From: Bacteroidota bacterium
Lineage (GTDB): Bacteria; Bacteroidota; Bacteroidia; Chitinophagales; Chitinophagaceae
Direction: 5' to 3'
DNA: 64,000 nt
Assembly (NCBI GenBank): GCA_018266555.1
Contig: JAFEAF010000014.1
Coordinates: 34,181-98,180, forward strand
Numbering within the stretch: position 1 is the stretch's first letter; each line of letters opens with the position of its first letter. Shown piece after piece: positions 9,470 through 18,358 of this stretch. The notes under the pieces are model-generated. The model made no database searches, was not told the origin of the DNA, and saw nothing but the letters and a program-made list of their open reading frames with translations. A program made the translations under genes and the position numbers.

Positions 9470-10720
9470 ATGATTCCTGACCCCGGCCAACAACACGATC
9501 CGTTTGTTTCCATTAAGATCACTGAGTTTCGCAACCTGATGACAGGCCGTTTTCTTTTTGTAATGGCATTGCGTATGATGGCCACTTCTGTGGGCTGGTG
9601 GATGTACGAGCTGACAAAAGATCCTTTTTCAATCGGATTAATAGGGCTTTCAGAGATCATTCCGGCTTTGTCCTTTGCATTATATGCAGGCCATGTCATT
9701 GACCTGAGCGAAAAAAGGAAGCTGCTTTTAAAAGGAGTTTTTTTTTATCTCTGTTGTGCTTCTATACTCCTGTTTTTATCCGGTAATTATGCTCATCATC
9801 ATTTTGGTAAACATTGGTTACCACTTTGCATATATAGTGTTATTTTTTTGAGCGGAATTGTTCGAGCATTTGCCGGACCTGCTTTTGCCGTGTTACTCGC
9901 ATATATTGTTCCAAAAGATGTTTTACAAAATGCTACTACTTGGAGCCAGGGTACATGGCTTTCTGCCTCAGTATCCGGTCATGCAGCCGGGGGCTTCTTA
10001 ATTGCACTATTTGGCATCACAGGATCCCTGACGGCTATTTGTATTTTAATGACCGCTGCCTTGCTGGTATTATCCTTGATAAAACGAAAAAAGCCTTTAA
10101 TTAATAATGACGAGAAAAAGACCTGGGAGAGTGTGAAAGAAGGTTTACGTTTTGTTTTTAAAACAAAAGTGATTCTTGGGGCTATGTCGCTGGATCTTTT
10201 TGCCGTATTATTTGGCGGCGCTGTAGCGATGGTTCCTGTGTATGCTTCTGATATTTTGAAAGTTGGACCGGAAGGTTTTGGTTGGTTGAATGCTGCATCG
10301 GATATAGGTTCTATTTGTATTGTAATCCTGCTTACCCTCGCACCATTTAAAAGACGACAGGGAAGAAAACTATTGTTAGCCGTTGCCGGTTTCGGATGTT
10401 GTATTATTCTTTTTGCTTTATCCAAATGGTTTTGGCTTTCCTTCGCAGCCTTACTTGTCAGTGGAATGGTAGATGGAATCAGCGTAGTGATAAGAGGAAC
10501 CATTTTGCAATTAAGAACTCCGATGGAACTGCGTGGCAGGGTGATGTCGGTAAATTCTATGTTTATAAATTCCAGTAATGAGCTGGGTCAATTTGAAAGC
10601 GGGCTTGCTGCAAAAATTATGGGTGTAGTGCCTTCTGTTGTGTTTGGAGGATGCATGACTTTATTTGTTGTCATTACCACATGGATTAAGGCACCAAGTT
10701 TACGTAAATTTGAATACTGA
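9470..10720 (+). CDS. MFS transporter (MFS_3/enterobactin-exporter-like)
   Basis: A 416 aa inner-membrane secondary transporter with about twelve hydrophobic helices in two halves. The N-terminal part (FRNLMTGRFLFVMALRMMAT, then WWMYELTKDPFSIGLIGL) and the loop after helix 2 (YAGHVIDLSEKRKLLLKG) follow the MFS_3 pattern seen in EntS-like exporters. The later segment LRGRVMSVNSMFINSSNELG is the family's second-half loop motif. Likely an exporter; substrate unknown. A TATTTTTA element 36 bases upstream is a near-match to the -7 box. Neighbours do not suggest a substrate. Confidence 0.87.
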   Translation: MIPDPGQQHDPFVSIKITEFRNLMTGRFLFVMALRMMATSVGWWMYELTKDPFSIGLIGLSEIIPALSFALYAGHVIDLSEKRKLLLKGVFFYLCCASILLFLSGNYAHHHFGKHWLPLCIYSVIFLSGIVRAFAGPAFAVLLAYIVPKDVLQNATTWSQGTWLSASVSGHAAGGFLIALFGITGSLTAICILMTAALLVLSLIKRKKPLINNDEKKTWESVKEGLRFVFKTKVILGAMSLDLFAVLFGGAVAMVPVYASDILKVGPEGFGWLNAASDIGSICIVILLTLAPFKRRQGRKLLLAVAGFGCCIILFALSKWFWLSFAALLVSGMVDGISVVIRGTILQLRTPMELRGRVMSVNSMFINSSNELGQFESGLAAKIMGVVPSVVFGGCMTLFVVITTWIKAPSLRKFEY

Positions 10721-10776
10721 TTAGCAACCAGAAAGAAACTTTAGCCGTTTAGTAAATCGTAATTAAAAAAACTGTT

Positions 10777-11673
10777 ATGAATCGACGTTCCTTTCTTCAA
10801 AATAGTTCGCTGGCATTAGGTGCTCTGACGCTGGCACAGAAAACCATATTGAGTTCTTTATTCGACCCAACCTGGAAGATAACGATGCTGCGTAACCATA
10901 TTGGCATTTTTACTGAAAGAGGCGGCACTATCGCTTTTCTATTATACAAAAAGGGGATTGTTATAGTAGATGCTCAATTCCCGGATACATCGAAGCACCT
11001 GATTGATGAATTGAAGAAAAAATCAGAAGAACCATTTACAAAACTGATTAATACACACCATCATGCTGATCATACTTCAGGAAATATTTCATTCAAAGGA
11101 ATTACAGAGCATGTGCTGGCTCATGAAAATTCCCTGAAAAACCAGAAACGGGTTGCGGCAACTCAACAAACCGAAGACAAGCAATTGTTTCCTGATCAAA
11201 CTTTTACCGATATATGGAGTGAAAAATTCGGGAAAGAAAAAGTTTCTCTTTCTTATTTTGGCCAGGGACATACCGATGGAGATGCCCTGATTCATTTTGA
11301 ACATGCAAACATTGTGCACATGGGCGACCTGGTATTTAATCGCCGTCATCCTTTTGTTGACCGCAGTGCCGGAGCCAGCATGAAAAACTGGATAGAAGTA
11401 TTGAATAAAGCAGTAAATAAGTTTGACAAGAACACTCTCTTTGTTTATGGCCATGCATTAGATGGTTATGATGTAACCGGAAATGCAGATGACATGAAAA
11501 AATTCGGAGACTATCTCGGACAGGTATTACAATTTGCCGAAAGCGAGATCAAAGCCGGAAAAACAAAAGAAGAATTTCTAAAAAATACAGTTATTCCCGG
11601 TAACACTGAATGGAAAGGCGACGGCATACAACGACCATTGCAGGCAGCGTATGAAGAGTTGACAGTGAAGTAA
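10777..11673 (+). CDS. Exported metallo-beta-lactamase-fold hydrolase
   Basis: 298 aa. The N-terminus MNRRSFLQNSSLALGALTLA has a twin-arginine motif (RRSFLQ) before a hydrophobic stretch, so Tat export of the folded metalloenzyme is likely. The metallo-beta-lactamase domain has the metal motif THHHADHTSGN (HxHxDH), a later histidine in YFGQGHTDGDALIHF and the Asp/His pair around HMGDLVFNRRHPFVD and YGHALDG. The set resembles the QuiP-type/SoxH-like periplasmic hydrolases, but the substrate cannot be predicted. A tatA gene also occurs at the far end of this window, consistent with an active Tat pathway. Confidence 0.88.
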   Translation: MNRRSFLQNSSLALGALTLAQKTILSSLFDPTWKITMLRNHIGIFTERGGTIAFLLYKKGIVIVDAQFPDTSKHLIDELKKKSEEPFTKLINTHHHADHTSGNISFKGITEHVLAHENSLKNQKRVAATQQTEDKQLFPDQTFTDIWSEKFGKEKVSLSYFGQGHTDGDALIHFEHANIVHMGDLVFNRRHPFVDRSAGASMKNWIEVLNKAVNKFDKNTLFVYGHALDGYDVTGNADDMKKFGDYLGQVLQFAESEIKAGKTKEEFLKNTVIPGNTEWKGDGIQRPLQAAYEELTVK

Positions 11674-11696
11674 TCTATTCGGGAAGGAAAATAAGT

Positions 11697-12164
11697 TCAT
11701 AATCCTGCTGCCAGCCTTGCATCAAAATATATTCTTCTTTTAAAATTTATTTTCAGTTTCTTCATATCAGGATGTACTGTATTAACCAAATAATTATTTT
11801 CTTCAGGCATCAATACGCTGGGAACCGTTAACAATAAACTGCTTCTATTTCTCAGGAATTTATCTCCCAACTTTTTTGTTAAAAGTCTTGTATCCGGGGC
11901 ATCCCATCCTGAAGACAGTTTGTTTTTATCTAAAGCTTCCATCCGGACATTATCGGGCAGCCACAAAGTAATGAGTACATAAGTTCTCATCTTCAGCATT
12001 TTCGCAGGAGTATGCGCCAGGATTTCCAATAAGGATAATGAGCGGGAAGATGAAGTGTATAAGGCAAATAGTCCCTCACTGTTCCACCTGCCTCCAAAAA
12101 TCCTTGCACCGTTGCCTGAAAGATCATCAGCATATTTTTCCTGGGCAATGCGGTATAGTTCCAT
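11697..12164 (-). CDS. RES-domain toxin (NAD+-degrading type II toxin)
   Basis: Toxin of a Xre/RES (MbcTA-like) toxin-antitoxin system; characterised family members deplete cellular NAD+ by phosphorolysis or hydrolysis. The 155 aa ORF opens with MELYRIAQEKYADDLSGNGA and contains the family core RIFGGRWNSEG, ALYTSSSRSLSLLEILAH, where the conserved Arg, Tyr, Ser and Glu form the active site. It starts 3 bases after the antitoxin stop codon, the usual tight order antitoxin-toxin. The ORF is intact and full length for the family, so it is probably functional. Confidence 0.88.
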   Translation of the reverse strand: MELYRIAQEKYADDLSGNGARIFGGRWNSEGLFALYTSSSRSLSLLEILAHTPAKMLKMRTYVLITLWLPDNVRMEALDKNKLSSGWDAPDTRLLTKKLGDKFLRNRSSLLLTVPSVLMPEENNYLVNTVHPDMKKLKINFKRRIYFDARLAAGL

Positions 12165-12167
12165 ATA

Positions 12168-12674
12168 CTATGAATACACTCCCTGCTCTAAACGACCCAA
12201 TATTTTTGTGACCATCTGGATGCCAAACGAAGTGTCTAAAAAATCAATCGGAGTTTTATTGTCAAGAACAATCAGGGGGCTATGCAGCCATTCAATAAAA
12301 CCTTGCCTGTCTCCTATTACTTCAATGCCCCTTTGCGCAAATGCGGCAAGCTCAAGAACCTTTTCAGTCTTTAACGTATCAAGCAATTCTTCTTCGTGCT
12401 TGCGTTGAATATTCCGGTGAGAAGTATGCAGCAACCTGCTCATAGTTTCCATAGAAATCCCTAAATATGCGGATAGAGATTTCAATGTGGATTTTCTTAT
12501 GCCTTCTCTTGACAGGCTAATCAGATCAAAATCCCCTGCAATTGTTTTTTTTATGTCCTTACTGCCTCCCAGAATTACCCGGAGAGATTCATATTGTATT
12601 GCTGCCTCTTCCACATTTGATTGTGGTTCTTCTGTCGTGGAATAGGGCTTTGCTTTTCTTGTCATTTTTTTCAT
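12168..12674 (-). CDS. Xre/MbcA/ParS-family antitoxin (DUF2384)
   Basis: Antitoxin partner of the RES toxin. I use the ATG at 12674 (168 aa). An in-frame ATG at 12767 exists but would overlap the upstream gene, and a -7 box at 12679-12686 lies inside that extension; the ATG at 12665 is a further option. The middle region (about residues 55-100, FDLISLSREGIRKSTLKS with YLGISMETMSRLLHTSHR) is an Xre-like helix-turn-helix. The C-terminus is the toxin-binding DUF2384 domain: GDRQGFIEWLHSPL, then NKTPIDFLDTSFGIQMV and LGRLEQGVYS. Antitoxins of this type bind their own promoter. Confidence 0.87.
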   Translation of the reverse strand: MKKMTRKAKPYSTTEEPQSNVEEAAIQYESLRVILGGSKDIKKTIAGDFDLISLSREGIRKSTLKSLSAYLGISMETMSRLLHTSHRNIQRKHEEELLDTLKTEKVLELAAFAQRGIEVIGDRQGFIEWLHSPLIVLDNKTPIDFLDTSFGIQMVTKILGRLEQGVYS

Positions 12675-12678
12675 ACGC

Positions 12679-12686
12679 CAAATATA
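12679..12686 (-). promoter_or_regulatory. -7 promoter box for the Xre/RES operon
   Basis: The minus strand reads TATATTTG, a perfect TAnnTTTG match, only 4 bases from the chosen ATG. Transcription would start at or very near the start codon, so the mRNA would be leaderless or translation would begin at the ATG at 12665. Confidence 0.45.
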
Positions 12687-12721
12687 TGACATTTCGGTTA
12701 AAATAAAGCCATTTTGTCGTA

Positions 12722-13219
12722 TTATTTTTTTATCATTTTTTCCAATACAAAATAAACGATCGGGCAAAAAGTAGAATTTTTCAAAGTCAGTTGTCGTCGT
12801 TTGATAAAAACATCTTCACCCGTATAAGGAAACCTGTGGCAATCCGAAGGCCGTTGTTCATAAATGCTGCAACGATTATTGTCACCAAGAAAAGGGCAAG
12901 GTTTAGTATTGGCCACAAAATCTCCATCTTCATCCACCACTAAATACTTTTCAATGAATTCGCTTTCCCGGAGTTTCAAATACCTGCTGATACGTTTTAC
13001 ATCCGGAGTCTTGAATCTCGGCGAATAGTTTTTACAACAGTTAGCGCATTGCAGGCAATCAGTTTTTGAAAAGGCTTCTTCATGCAGATCGGGTAATTGC
13101 TTCAGCACTTTGTTCTTATCCGCTTTACTAAGAAACCGTTTGTAGTCTTTTTGATGTTCCGCAGAACGCTTTTCCCAATTGGGTGGCACTCCTGATATTG
13201 ATTTGTTTTCAGAGTTCAT
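12722..13219 (-). CDS. YkgJ-family cysteine-cluster protein
   Basis: 165 aa from the ATG at 13219; an alternative in-frame ATG at 13258 adds 13 unconvincing residues. The YkgJ/UPF0153 family is defined by a CxxCxxCC cluster likely to bind zinc or an Fe-S cluster. Here it is KTDCLQCANCCKNYSPRF (C, C, C, C), followed by CPFLGDNNRCSIYEQRPSDC with three more cysteines and a HRFPY segment. The biochemical role of the family is unknown to me. It lies upstream of the toxin-antitoxin pair on the same strand and divergent from the desaturase gene. Confidence 0.85.
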   Translation of the reverse strand: MNSENKSISGVPPNWEKRSAEHQKDYKRFLSKADKNKVLKQLPDLHEEAFSKTDCLQCANCCKNYSPRFKTPDVKRISRYLKLRESEFIEKYLVVDEDGDFVANTKPCPFLGDNNRCSIYEQRPSDCHRFPYTGEDVFIKRRQLTLKNSTFCPIVYFVLEKMIKK

Positions 13220-13279
13220 CTTTTCAAATGAATAACAAAATTCATCTATTAATAACAAATCATAAATAAAAAAGCAACC

Positions 13280-13287
13280 TATTTTTG
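13280..13287 (+). promoter_or_regulatory. -7 promoter box for the sterol desaturase-like gene
   Basis: TATTTTTG, a perfect TAnnTTTG match, ends 6 bases before the ATG at 13294. The predicted transcript would have essentially no leader. Confidence 0.45.
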
Positions 13288-13293
13288 TTGCCT

Positions 13294-14214
13294 ATGGGTG
13301 CTTTTTCTGAACAGTTATTGTTGCTGGTGAGTACGCCGGTTTATATCGTTGTGATCGGGGCGGAACTATTGCTGAGCCATCTGCAGCACAAAAATAGTTA
13401 TAGCTGGAAAGATACCGTTCAAAACATTTACCTGATGCTTATAAACTCCGGCATTGACCTGCTGGTCAGGAGTATTTATATCGGCGTTATCCTTACATTC
13501 TTTTTTGAACACCGGATAACAAATCCCATTTCAAATCCCTGGCTTTACTGGATTGTTCTGTTAATTTTTGAAGATTTCATGTACTATTGGCTGCACCGTA
13601 TTGATCATTATTGCCGTTTTTTCTGGGCCACACATGTTACACATCATTCATCACCCAATTTTAATTTTACTGTTGGCTTTCGTTCTTCGGTAATGGAACC
13701 ACTCTATCGATTTGTTTATTTTATTCCAATTGCTGCTTTGGGATTTCAACCGGTTGATATTGCATTTATGTATTCGGCCACACAGATATGGGGAATTTTG
13801 GTACACACCGAACGGATCAACAAAATGGGCTTCCTGGAATATATCCTCGTTACTCCATCGCACCACCGGGTGCATCACGGCTCTAATGCAAAATACCTGG
13901 ATAAAAACATGGGCATGTTTCTCATCATCTGGGATAAACTATTCCGAACTTTTCAACCGGAACTGTCCCCAGTAAAATACCAACAAATCAGGTATGGATT
14001 AACAGCACCATTAAAAAATGAAAATCCGGTAAATCTTATTTTTCATGAGTGGCATGATCTGTGGAAAGATGCCTTTCAGAAAGATATTGGATGGAAGGAA
14101 AGATGGAATTATATATTTGGTTTGCCCGGCTGGAGCCATGATGGTAGCCGTCAGACCAGTAAACAAAAAAGAAAGATGGAAGTTGCATCTGAAAAACAAC
14201 TTGAAGAAACATAG
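13294..14214 (+). CDS. Sterol desaturase / fatty acid hydroxylase superfamily membrane protein
   Basis: Di-iron integral membrane oxygenase family. From the ATG at 13294 (306 aa; a TTG at 13285 is less likely because it overlaps the -7 box) there are four to five hydrophobic helices and the family's histidine clusters: YYWLHRIDHYCRFFWATHVTHH (motifs HRIDH and HVTHH) and later THSS-proximal helices, then PSHHRVHHGSN. These coordinate the diiron centre. The substrate cannot be told; bacterial members hydroxylate or desaturate sterols, carotenoids or ether/fatty lipids. Gene stands alone between the divergent YkgJ-type gene and gcvP. Confidence 0.9.
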   Translation: MGAFSEQLLLLVSTPVYIVVIGAELLLSHLQHKNSYSWKDTVQNIYLMLINSGIDLLVRSIYIGVILTFFFEHRITNPISNPWLYWIVLLIFEDFMYYWLHRIDHYCRFFWATHVTHHSSPNFNFTVGFRSSVMEPLYRFVYFIPIAALGFQPVDIAFMYSATQIWGILVHTERINKMGFLEYILVTPSHHRVHHGSNAKYLDKNMGMFLIIWDKLFRTFQPELSPVKYQQIRYGLTAPLKNENPVNLIFHEWHDLWKDAFQKDIGWKERWNYIFGLPGWSHDGSRQTSKQKRKMEVASEKQLEET

Positions 14215-14314
14215 ATATAAAAAAAACCTCTGACATTAGCATACAATCATATTGGTAATCTGAAAGAGCGAAATTCAAATTTGGATTCAAAAAAAGTTTG
14301 GGCTGAGCGTTGTT

Positions 14315-14349
14315 CCTCTCCTTCGCTTTAGGGAAGGTTAGGTGAGGGA
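14315..14349. repeat. Intergenic repeat-like GC-rich element
   Basis: A CCTCTCC arm and a GGTGAGGG arm flank a TTCGCTTTAGGGAAGG centre, giving an imperfect palindrome. The composition differs from the AT-rich spacer around it and resembles short interspersed elements found between genes in many Bacteroidota. Only one copy is seen here, so repeat status is inference. Confidence 0.35.
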
Positions 14350-14402
14350 GTGTTAAGTTTTCCACCCGTTTCTAATTTAGTTTTTTTCTGCATTTCACTC
14401 CA

Positions 14403-14410
14403 TAACTTTG
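14403..14410 (+). promoter_or_regulatory. -7 promoter box for gcvP
   Basis: TAACTTTG, a perfect TAnnTTTG match, 49 bases before the gcvP ATG. A T-run about 19 bases upstream is the only -33-like feature. Confidence 0.5.
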
Positions 14411-14459
14411 CCGCTAATTTTTAAATACTAACTTAAAATAAGGTTGAAGGATTAATAAT

Positions 14460-17375
14460 ATGAATCTTTTTGAAGAACAACAGCATGAATTCATCCCCCG
14501 TCACATCGGGCCTAATGACACAGAAGCAAAAGAAATGCTGAAAGCTATAGGCGTTAAAGACCTGGTTGAATTAATTGATCGCACTGTTCCCGCATCCATC
14601 CGAATGAGTCAGTCATTGAATATTCCGGCTGCTATGAGTGAAAACGAATACCTGAAACATATTCATGAAGTATCACAGAAAAATAAAATTTATAAAAACT
14701 ATATCGGCCAGGGTTATTATGATACGATTGTTCCCTCTGTGATTCTGAGAAATATTTTTGAAAACCCGGGTTGGTACACTCAATACACTCCGTACCAGGC
14801 AGAAATTTCACAGGGGCGTTTGGAAAGCTTGTTGAATTTTCAAACTATGGTCAGCGATCTTACCGGTTTGCCTATCGCTAATGCTTCCTTGCTTGATGAA
14901 GCCACTGCTGCGGCCGAAGCAATGACCATGTTCTTTAACATGCTCAACAAAGATCATGACCATATCAGCCGGGCAAAGTTTTTTGTGGATAAAGAAATAT
15001 TTCCTCAAACAATGGATGTATTGATCACAAGAGCCATTCCTGTTGGAATTGAAATTGTGGTTGGAGATTATCATACTGCAAAAATAGATTCATCTTACTT
15101 CGGAGCTGTTGTTCAATACCCGAACAATATTGGTGCAATAGAAGATTACCGTGATTTCATAAACAAAGTTCATAAAGCAGGAGCCTATATAGTGATGGCA
15201 ACTGATCTGTTAGCCTTGACATTAATCACTCCACCCGGTGAATTAGGTGCTGATTGTACTGTTGGTTCTGTTCAACGTTTTGGCGTGCCTCTTGGATATG
15301 GCGGTCCTCATGCAGCATTTTTTTCTGCCAAAGATGAATTCAAAAGAAATATTCCCGGCCGCATCATCGGGGTAAGTGTTGATGCTCAAAATAACAGGGC
15401 ACTGAGGATGGCGCTGCAAACAAGAGAACAACACATCAAAAGAGAAAAAGCAACTTCAAATATTTGCACCGCACAAGCATTACTTGCCAATATGGCTGCC
15501 ATGTATGCAGTATATCATGGCCCGGATGGTTTACTAAAAATTGCCCGGAGAATCGCATTACTTACTAAAACAGTTGCAGAGGCCATTGAGGCAAGAGGAT
15601 TTGATTTAGTTTCAGATCATTTCTTCGATACAATCACTGTAATAGTGGATTCTATCGAAGCGTACAAAGCAAAAGCAGAAAGTCAAAAGATCAATCTGCG
15701 TTATATTGACAACACCCATATTGGAATTTCCCTGGATGAAACTACAACCATAGAAGACCTTTACGATCTGATCAACTGTTTTGAAAATGATACGAACCCG
15801 GTCGCATTCGATATATATGAAGATACCGGATCGCACCATATCCCTCCTTCACTAACCCGCAATACTGAATTTCTTCTGCACCCTGTATTCAATATGCATC
15901 ATAGTGAAACCAAAATGATGCGATATATCAAAATGCTGGAAAATAAAGATCTTTCATTGAATACTTCAATGATCTCACTGGGCAGTTGTACAATGAAACT
16001 GAATGCAGCAAGCGAAATGATGCCGTTGAGTTGGCCGCACTGGAGTAAGATTCATCCTTTCGCTCCTGGCGATCAAACAAAAGGATATCATTTTATTATT
16101 GACGAACTCAGTAAATATTTATGTAAAATAACGGCATTGGATGCATGTAGCCTGCAACCAAACAGTGGTGCACAGGGAGAATATAGCGGTTTATTAACCA
16201 TTCGTAATTTTCACAAAGCTAATGGAGAAGAATATCGCAATGTCATGCTGATTCCTATTTCAGCCCACGGCACCAATCCAGCCAGTGCAGTAATGGCCGG
16301 AATGAAAGTCGTTGTGGTAAAAGCTTTGGATAATGGTTATATTGATGTGGATGATTTGAAAGCAAAGGCTTCGCAATATGCAAAGGAACTAGCAGGTATC
16401 ATGATCACTTATCCAAGCACTTATGGTATCTATGAAGAAACCGTAAAGGAAATTACCGAGATTGTTCATCATTATGGCGGGCAAGTGTATATGGATGGAG
16501 CAAACATGAATGCGCAGGTTGGTTTAACGGCTCCAGGTTTGATCGGCGCTGATGTATGCCATTTGAATTTGCATAAAACATTTGCCATTCCACATGGTGG
16601 TGGCGGGCCCGGCATGGGGCCGATCTGTGTCAAAAATCATTTAGCAAAATTTCTACCAGGGCATTCTTCAGAAGTGAAACTTCAAACGTCAGAAAATAAT
16701 TCTACTATTTCAGGTCTCACATTTCATGGTGCCGTTTCTGCCGCACCTTTTGGCTCCGCTTCTATTCTTCTTATCAGTTATGGCTATATAAGAATGTTGG
16801 GATATGAAGGAGTGAAAACTGCGAGTGAATATGCTATTCTCAATGCCAATTATATGCGGGCAAAGCTGGAAAAAGATTTTGATATTTTATATACTAATCA
16901 TCACGGTGAATGTGCTCATGAGTTCATTGTGGATCTTCGGCCATTTAAAAAGTCAGCAGAGATAGAAGCGGAGGATGTGGCAAAGCGTTTAATTGACTAT
17001 GGCTTTCACGCCCCCACTATGAGTTTTCCGGTACCGGGAACGATTATGATTGAACCTACAGAAAGCGAAGACAAGAAAGAACTGGACCGTTTCTGTGAAG
17101 CGCTATTAAACATCAAAAAAGAAATTTTGTTGATTGAAGAAAAAAAATTTGACATAAAAGATAATCCGCTCAAAAATGCACCACATACTCAGGCAATGAT
17201 TTGTAACTCTCAATGGGAACATTCTTATAGCAGGGAAAGGGCTGCATTTCCCCTACCATACATAAGTGAAAATAAGTTCTGGCCATCGGTAGCTAGAGTG
17301 AATAATACCTATGGTGACAGGAATCTTATCTGCACCTGCAAACCGGTGAGCAGCTATATGGATCAGGAAGCCTGA
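14460..17375 (+). CDS. gcvP: Glycine dehydrogenase (decarboxylating), P protein
   Basis: Pyridoxal-phosphate subunit of the glycine cleavage system; it decarboxylates glycine and passes the aminomethyl group to the lipoyl H protein. At 971 aa it is the long fused (alpha plus beta homologous halves) form. Visible signatures: N-terminal [55 protein letters not shown], and in the C-terminal half [20 protein letters not shown] and the PLP-lysine block [20 protein letters not shown] (near residue 705). The gene is complete and monocistronic here; gcvH and gcvT are not in the window. Confidence 0.97.
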   Translation: MNLFEEQQHEFIPRHIGPNDTEAKEMLKAIGVKDLVELIDRTVPASIRMSQSLNIPAAMSENEYLKHIHEVSQKNKIYKNYIGQGYYDTIVPSVILRNIFENPGWYTQYTPYQAEISQGRLESLLNFQTMVSDLTGLPIANASLLDEATAAAEAMTMFFNMLNKDHDHISRAKFFVDKEIFPQTMDVLITRAIPVGIEIVVGDYHTAKIDSSYFGAVVQYPNNIGAIEDYRDFINKVHKAGAYIVMATDLLALTLITPPGELGADCTVGSVQRFGVPLGYGGPHAAFFSAKDEFKRNIPGRIIGVSVDAQNNRALRMALQTREQHIKREKATSNICTAQALLANMAAMYAVYHGPDGLLKIARRIALLTKTVAEAIEARGFDLVSDHFFDTITVIVDSIEAYKAKAESQKINLRYIDNTHIGISLDETTTIEDLYDLINCFENDTNPVAFDIYEDTGSHHIPPSLTRNTEFLLHPVFNMHHSETKMMRYIKMLENKDLSLNTSMISLGSCTMKLNAASEMMPLSWPHWSKIHPFAPGDQTKGYHFIIDELSKYLCKITALDACSLQPNSGAQGEYSGLLTIRNFHKANGEEYRNVMLIPISAHGTNPASAVMAGMKVVVVKALDNGYIDVDDLKAKASQYAKELAGIMITYPSTYGIYEETVKEITEIVHHYGGQVYMDGANMNAQVGLTAPGLIGADVCHLNLHKTFAIPHGGGGPGMGPICVKNHLAKFLPGHSSEVKLQTSENNSTISGLTFHGAVSAAPFGSASILLISYGYIRMLGYEGVKTASEYAILNANYMRAKLEKDFDILYTNHHGECAHEFIVDLRPFKKSAEIEAEDVAKRLIDYGFHAPTMSFPVPGTIMIEPTESEDKKELDRFCEALLNIKKEILLIEEKKFDIKDNPLKNAPHTQAMICNSQWEHSYSRERAAFPLPYISENKFWPSVARVNNTYGDRNLICTCKPVSSYMDQEA

Positions 17376-17382
17376 TTCGCTG

Positions 17383-18189
17383 TCAATAATTCTTCAGCCA
17401 GCTTTTGATTGCAGAATCTTGTTGCGGTGGTGTCAGTCGTTTGTATTGATATAATGCGTTTTCCCAATCGCCATACACTGGATTTGGAAGAATAATAAAC
17501 CGGCTTCCGAATTCAGACGACTGATGCTGTACATTTTCCAATCTCTGACCTACTGTCTTACTGTCCCACAAAGAAGAAAAATCAGAGAGATTATCTCCTA
17601 ACAATAATACCACGTCATACTTTTCCATCACTTTCTGACGCCGGGCTTCTTTACTTGACACACCCTGTTTCAAAACCAAATGAGCTTCATCCGCATAAGG
17701 GAAATCAAATTTCTTCAGGTTTTTCAATGTGCCTTCCTTATCTTTTTCATCCCTGTTTGTGATATAAAATACCTCTACATTTTTTGAAGCAGCATATTTA
17801 AAAAAAGTGAGTGCACCGGGAATGGTGTCCGCAGCAGCCATCCCTGTCCATTTCGTCCATTCTTTCGGGTCAAATCCTTTTCCCTGCAAATCATGATGTA
17901 CTTCATCGGCGCTGTTGTCTAATAAAGTTTCATCAATATCTGTAATGACTGCCCTTGGCTTTGAAGAAGCATTTTGCAATGCTTCATTCAGGCGAAGTGT
18001 CGCAATATTATACGCCTGTAAACATAAAGCATGATATTCCGCTGATCTCTGCATATAAGCCACAGCAAAAAGTTTTCCGTTTATAACCAAATTGGAAGAT
18101 GAGGTTGTTGTATTACTAACGGATTTTTGGGATGGTGTGCATGCAAGCAACAATGCAGTACTAAATAAAAAAAATATCGCTTTTTTCAT
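17383..18189 (-). CDS. 5'-nucleotidase, lipoprotein e(P4) family (HAD acid phosphatase)
   Basis: Outer-membrane class C acid phosphatase that removes phosphate from nucleotides such as NMN. The ATG at 18189 (268 aa) is chosen because it gives a lipoprotein signal peptide, MKKAIFFLFSTALLLACTP, with lipobox LLAC and Cys17; the in-frame ATG at 18210 sits on the promoter box. The HAD nucleophile motif VITDIDETLLDNS (Asp84, Asp86) fits the e(P4) DxDET signature, followed by FYITNRDEKDKEGTLKNL (motif II Thr, then Lys) and LLLGDNLSDF (motif III Asp pair). It faces gcvP tail to tail with 7 bases between. Confidence 0.92.
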   Translation of the reverse strand: MKKAIFFLFSTALLLACTPSQKSVSNTTTSSSNLVINGKLFAVAYMQRSAEYHALCLQAYNIATLRLNEALQNASSKPRAVITDIDETLLDNSADEVHHDLQGKGFDPKEWTKWTGMAAADTIPGALTFFKYAASKNVEVFYITNRDEKDKEGTLKNLKKFDFPYADEAHLVLKQGVSSKEARRQKVMEKYDVVLLLGDNLSDFSSLWDSKTVGQRLENVQHQSSEFGSRFIILPNPVYGDWENALYQYKRLTPPQQDSAIKSWLKNY

Positions 18190-18207
18190 ATTAAGTGATT
18201 TGAATGG

Positions 18208-18236
18208 CAAACTTAACCGATGTTACTGAAATCAAA
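18208..18236 (-). promoter_or_regulatory. Promoter of the e(P4)-type phosphatase gene
   Basis: On the minus strand TTTG (18233-18236), 17 bases, then TAAGTTTG (18208-18215). Both elements of the Bacteroidota consensus are present, with spacing slightly short of the usual 19-21. It lies 19 bases upstream of the chosen ATG, which supports that start. Confidence 0.55.
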
Positions 18237-18330
18237 TTTTTTTTGCAAAATTTTAAAATGCTTATACGGCTCTCCAGCCTTTTTTGAAACCTTGAAATAA
18301 CCTCCTGTGCTATCATTCCTTATTTTATCT

Positions 18331-18338
18331 TAATTTCG
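18331..18338 (+). promoter_or_regulatory. -7-like box upstream of the E2 gene
   Basis: TAATTTCG matches TAnnTTTG at seven of eight positions and ends 20 bases before the ATG. The same TTCG variant recurs upstream of rny, pyrD and pheT. Confidence 0.4.
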
Positions 18339-18358
18339 GCCAAAATTATTTATCCCTC

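Noticed and set aside
9979..10503. 174-codon ORF antisense to the MFS gene
   Set aside because: Mirror of the transporter's codon pattern, no motifs; a shadow frame.
14036..14365. 109-codon ORF antisense to the end of the desaturase gene
   Set aside because: Half of it mirrors the coding region and the rest comes from the repeat-like spacer; no support.
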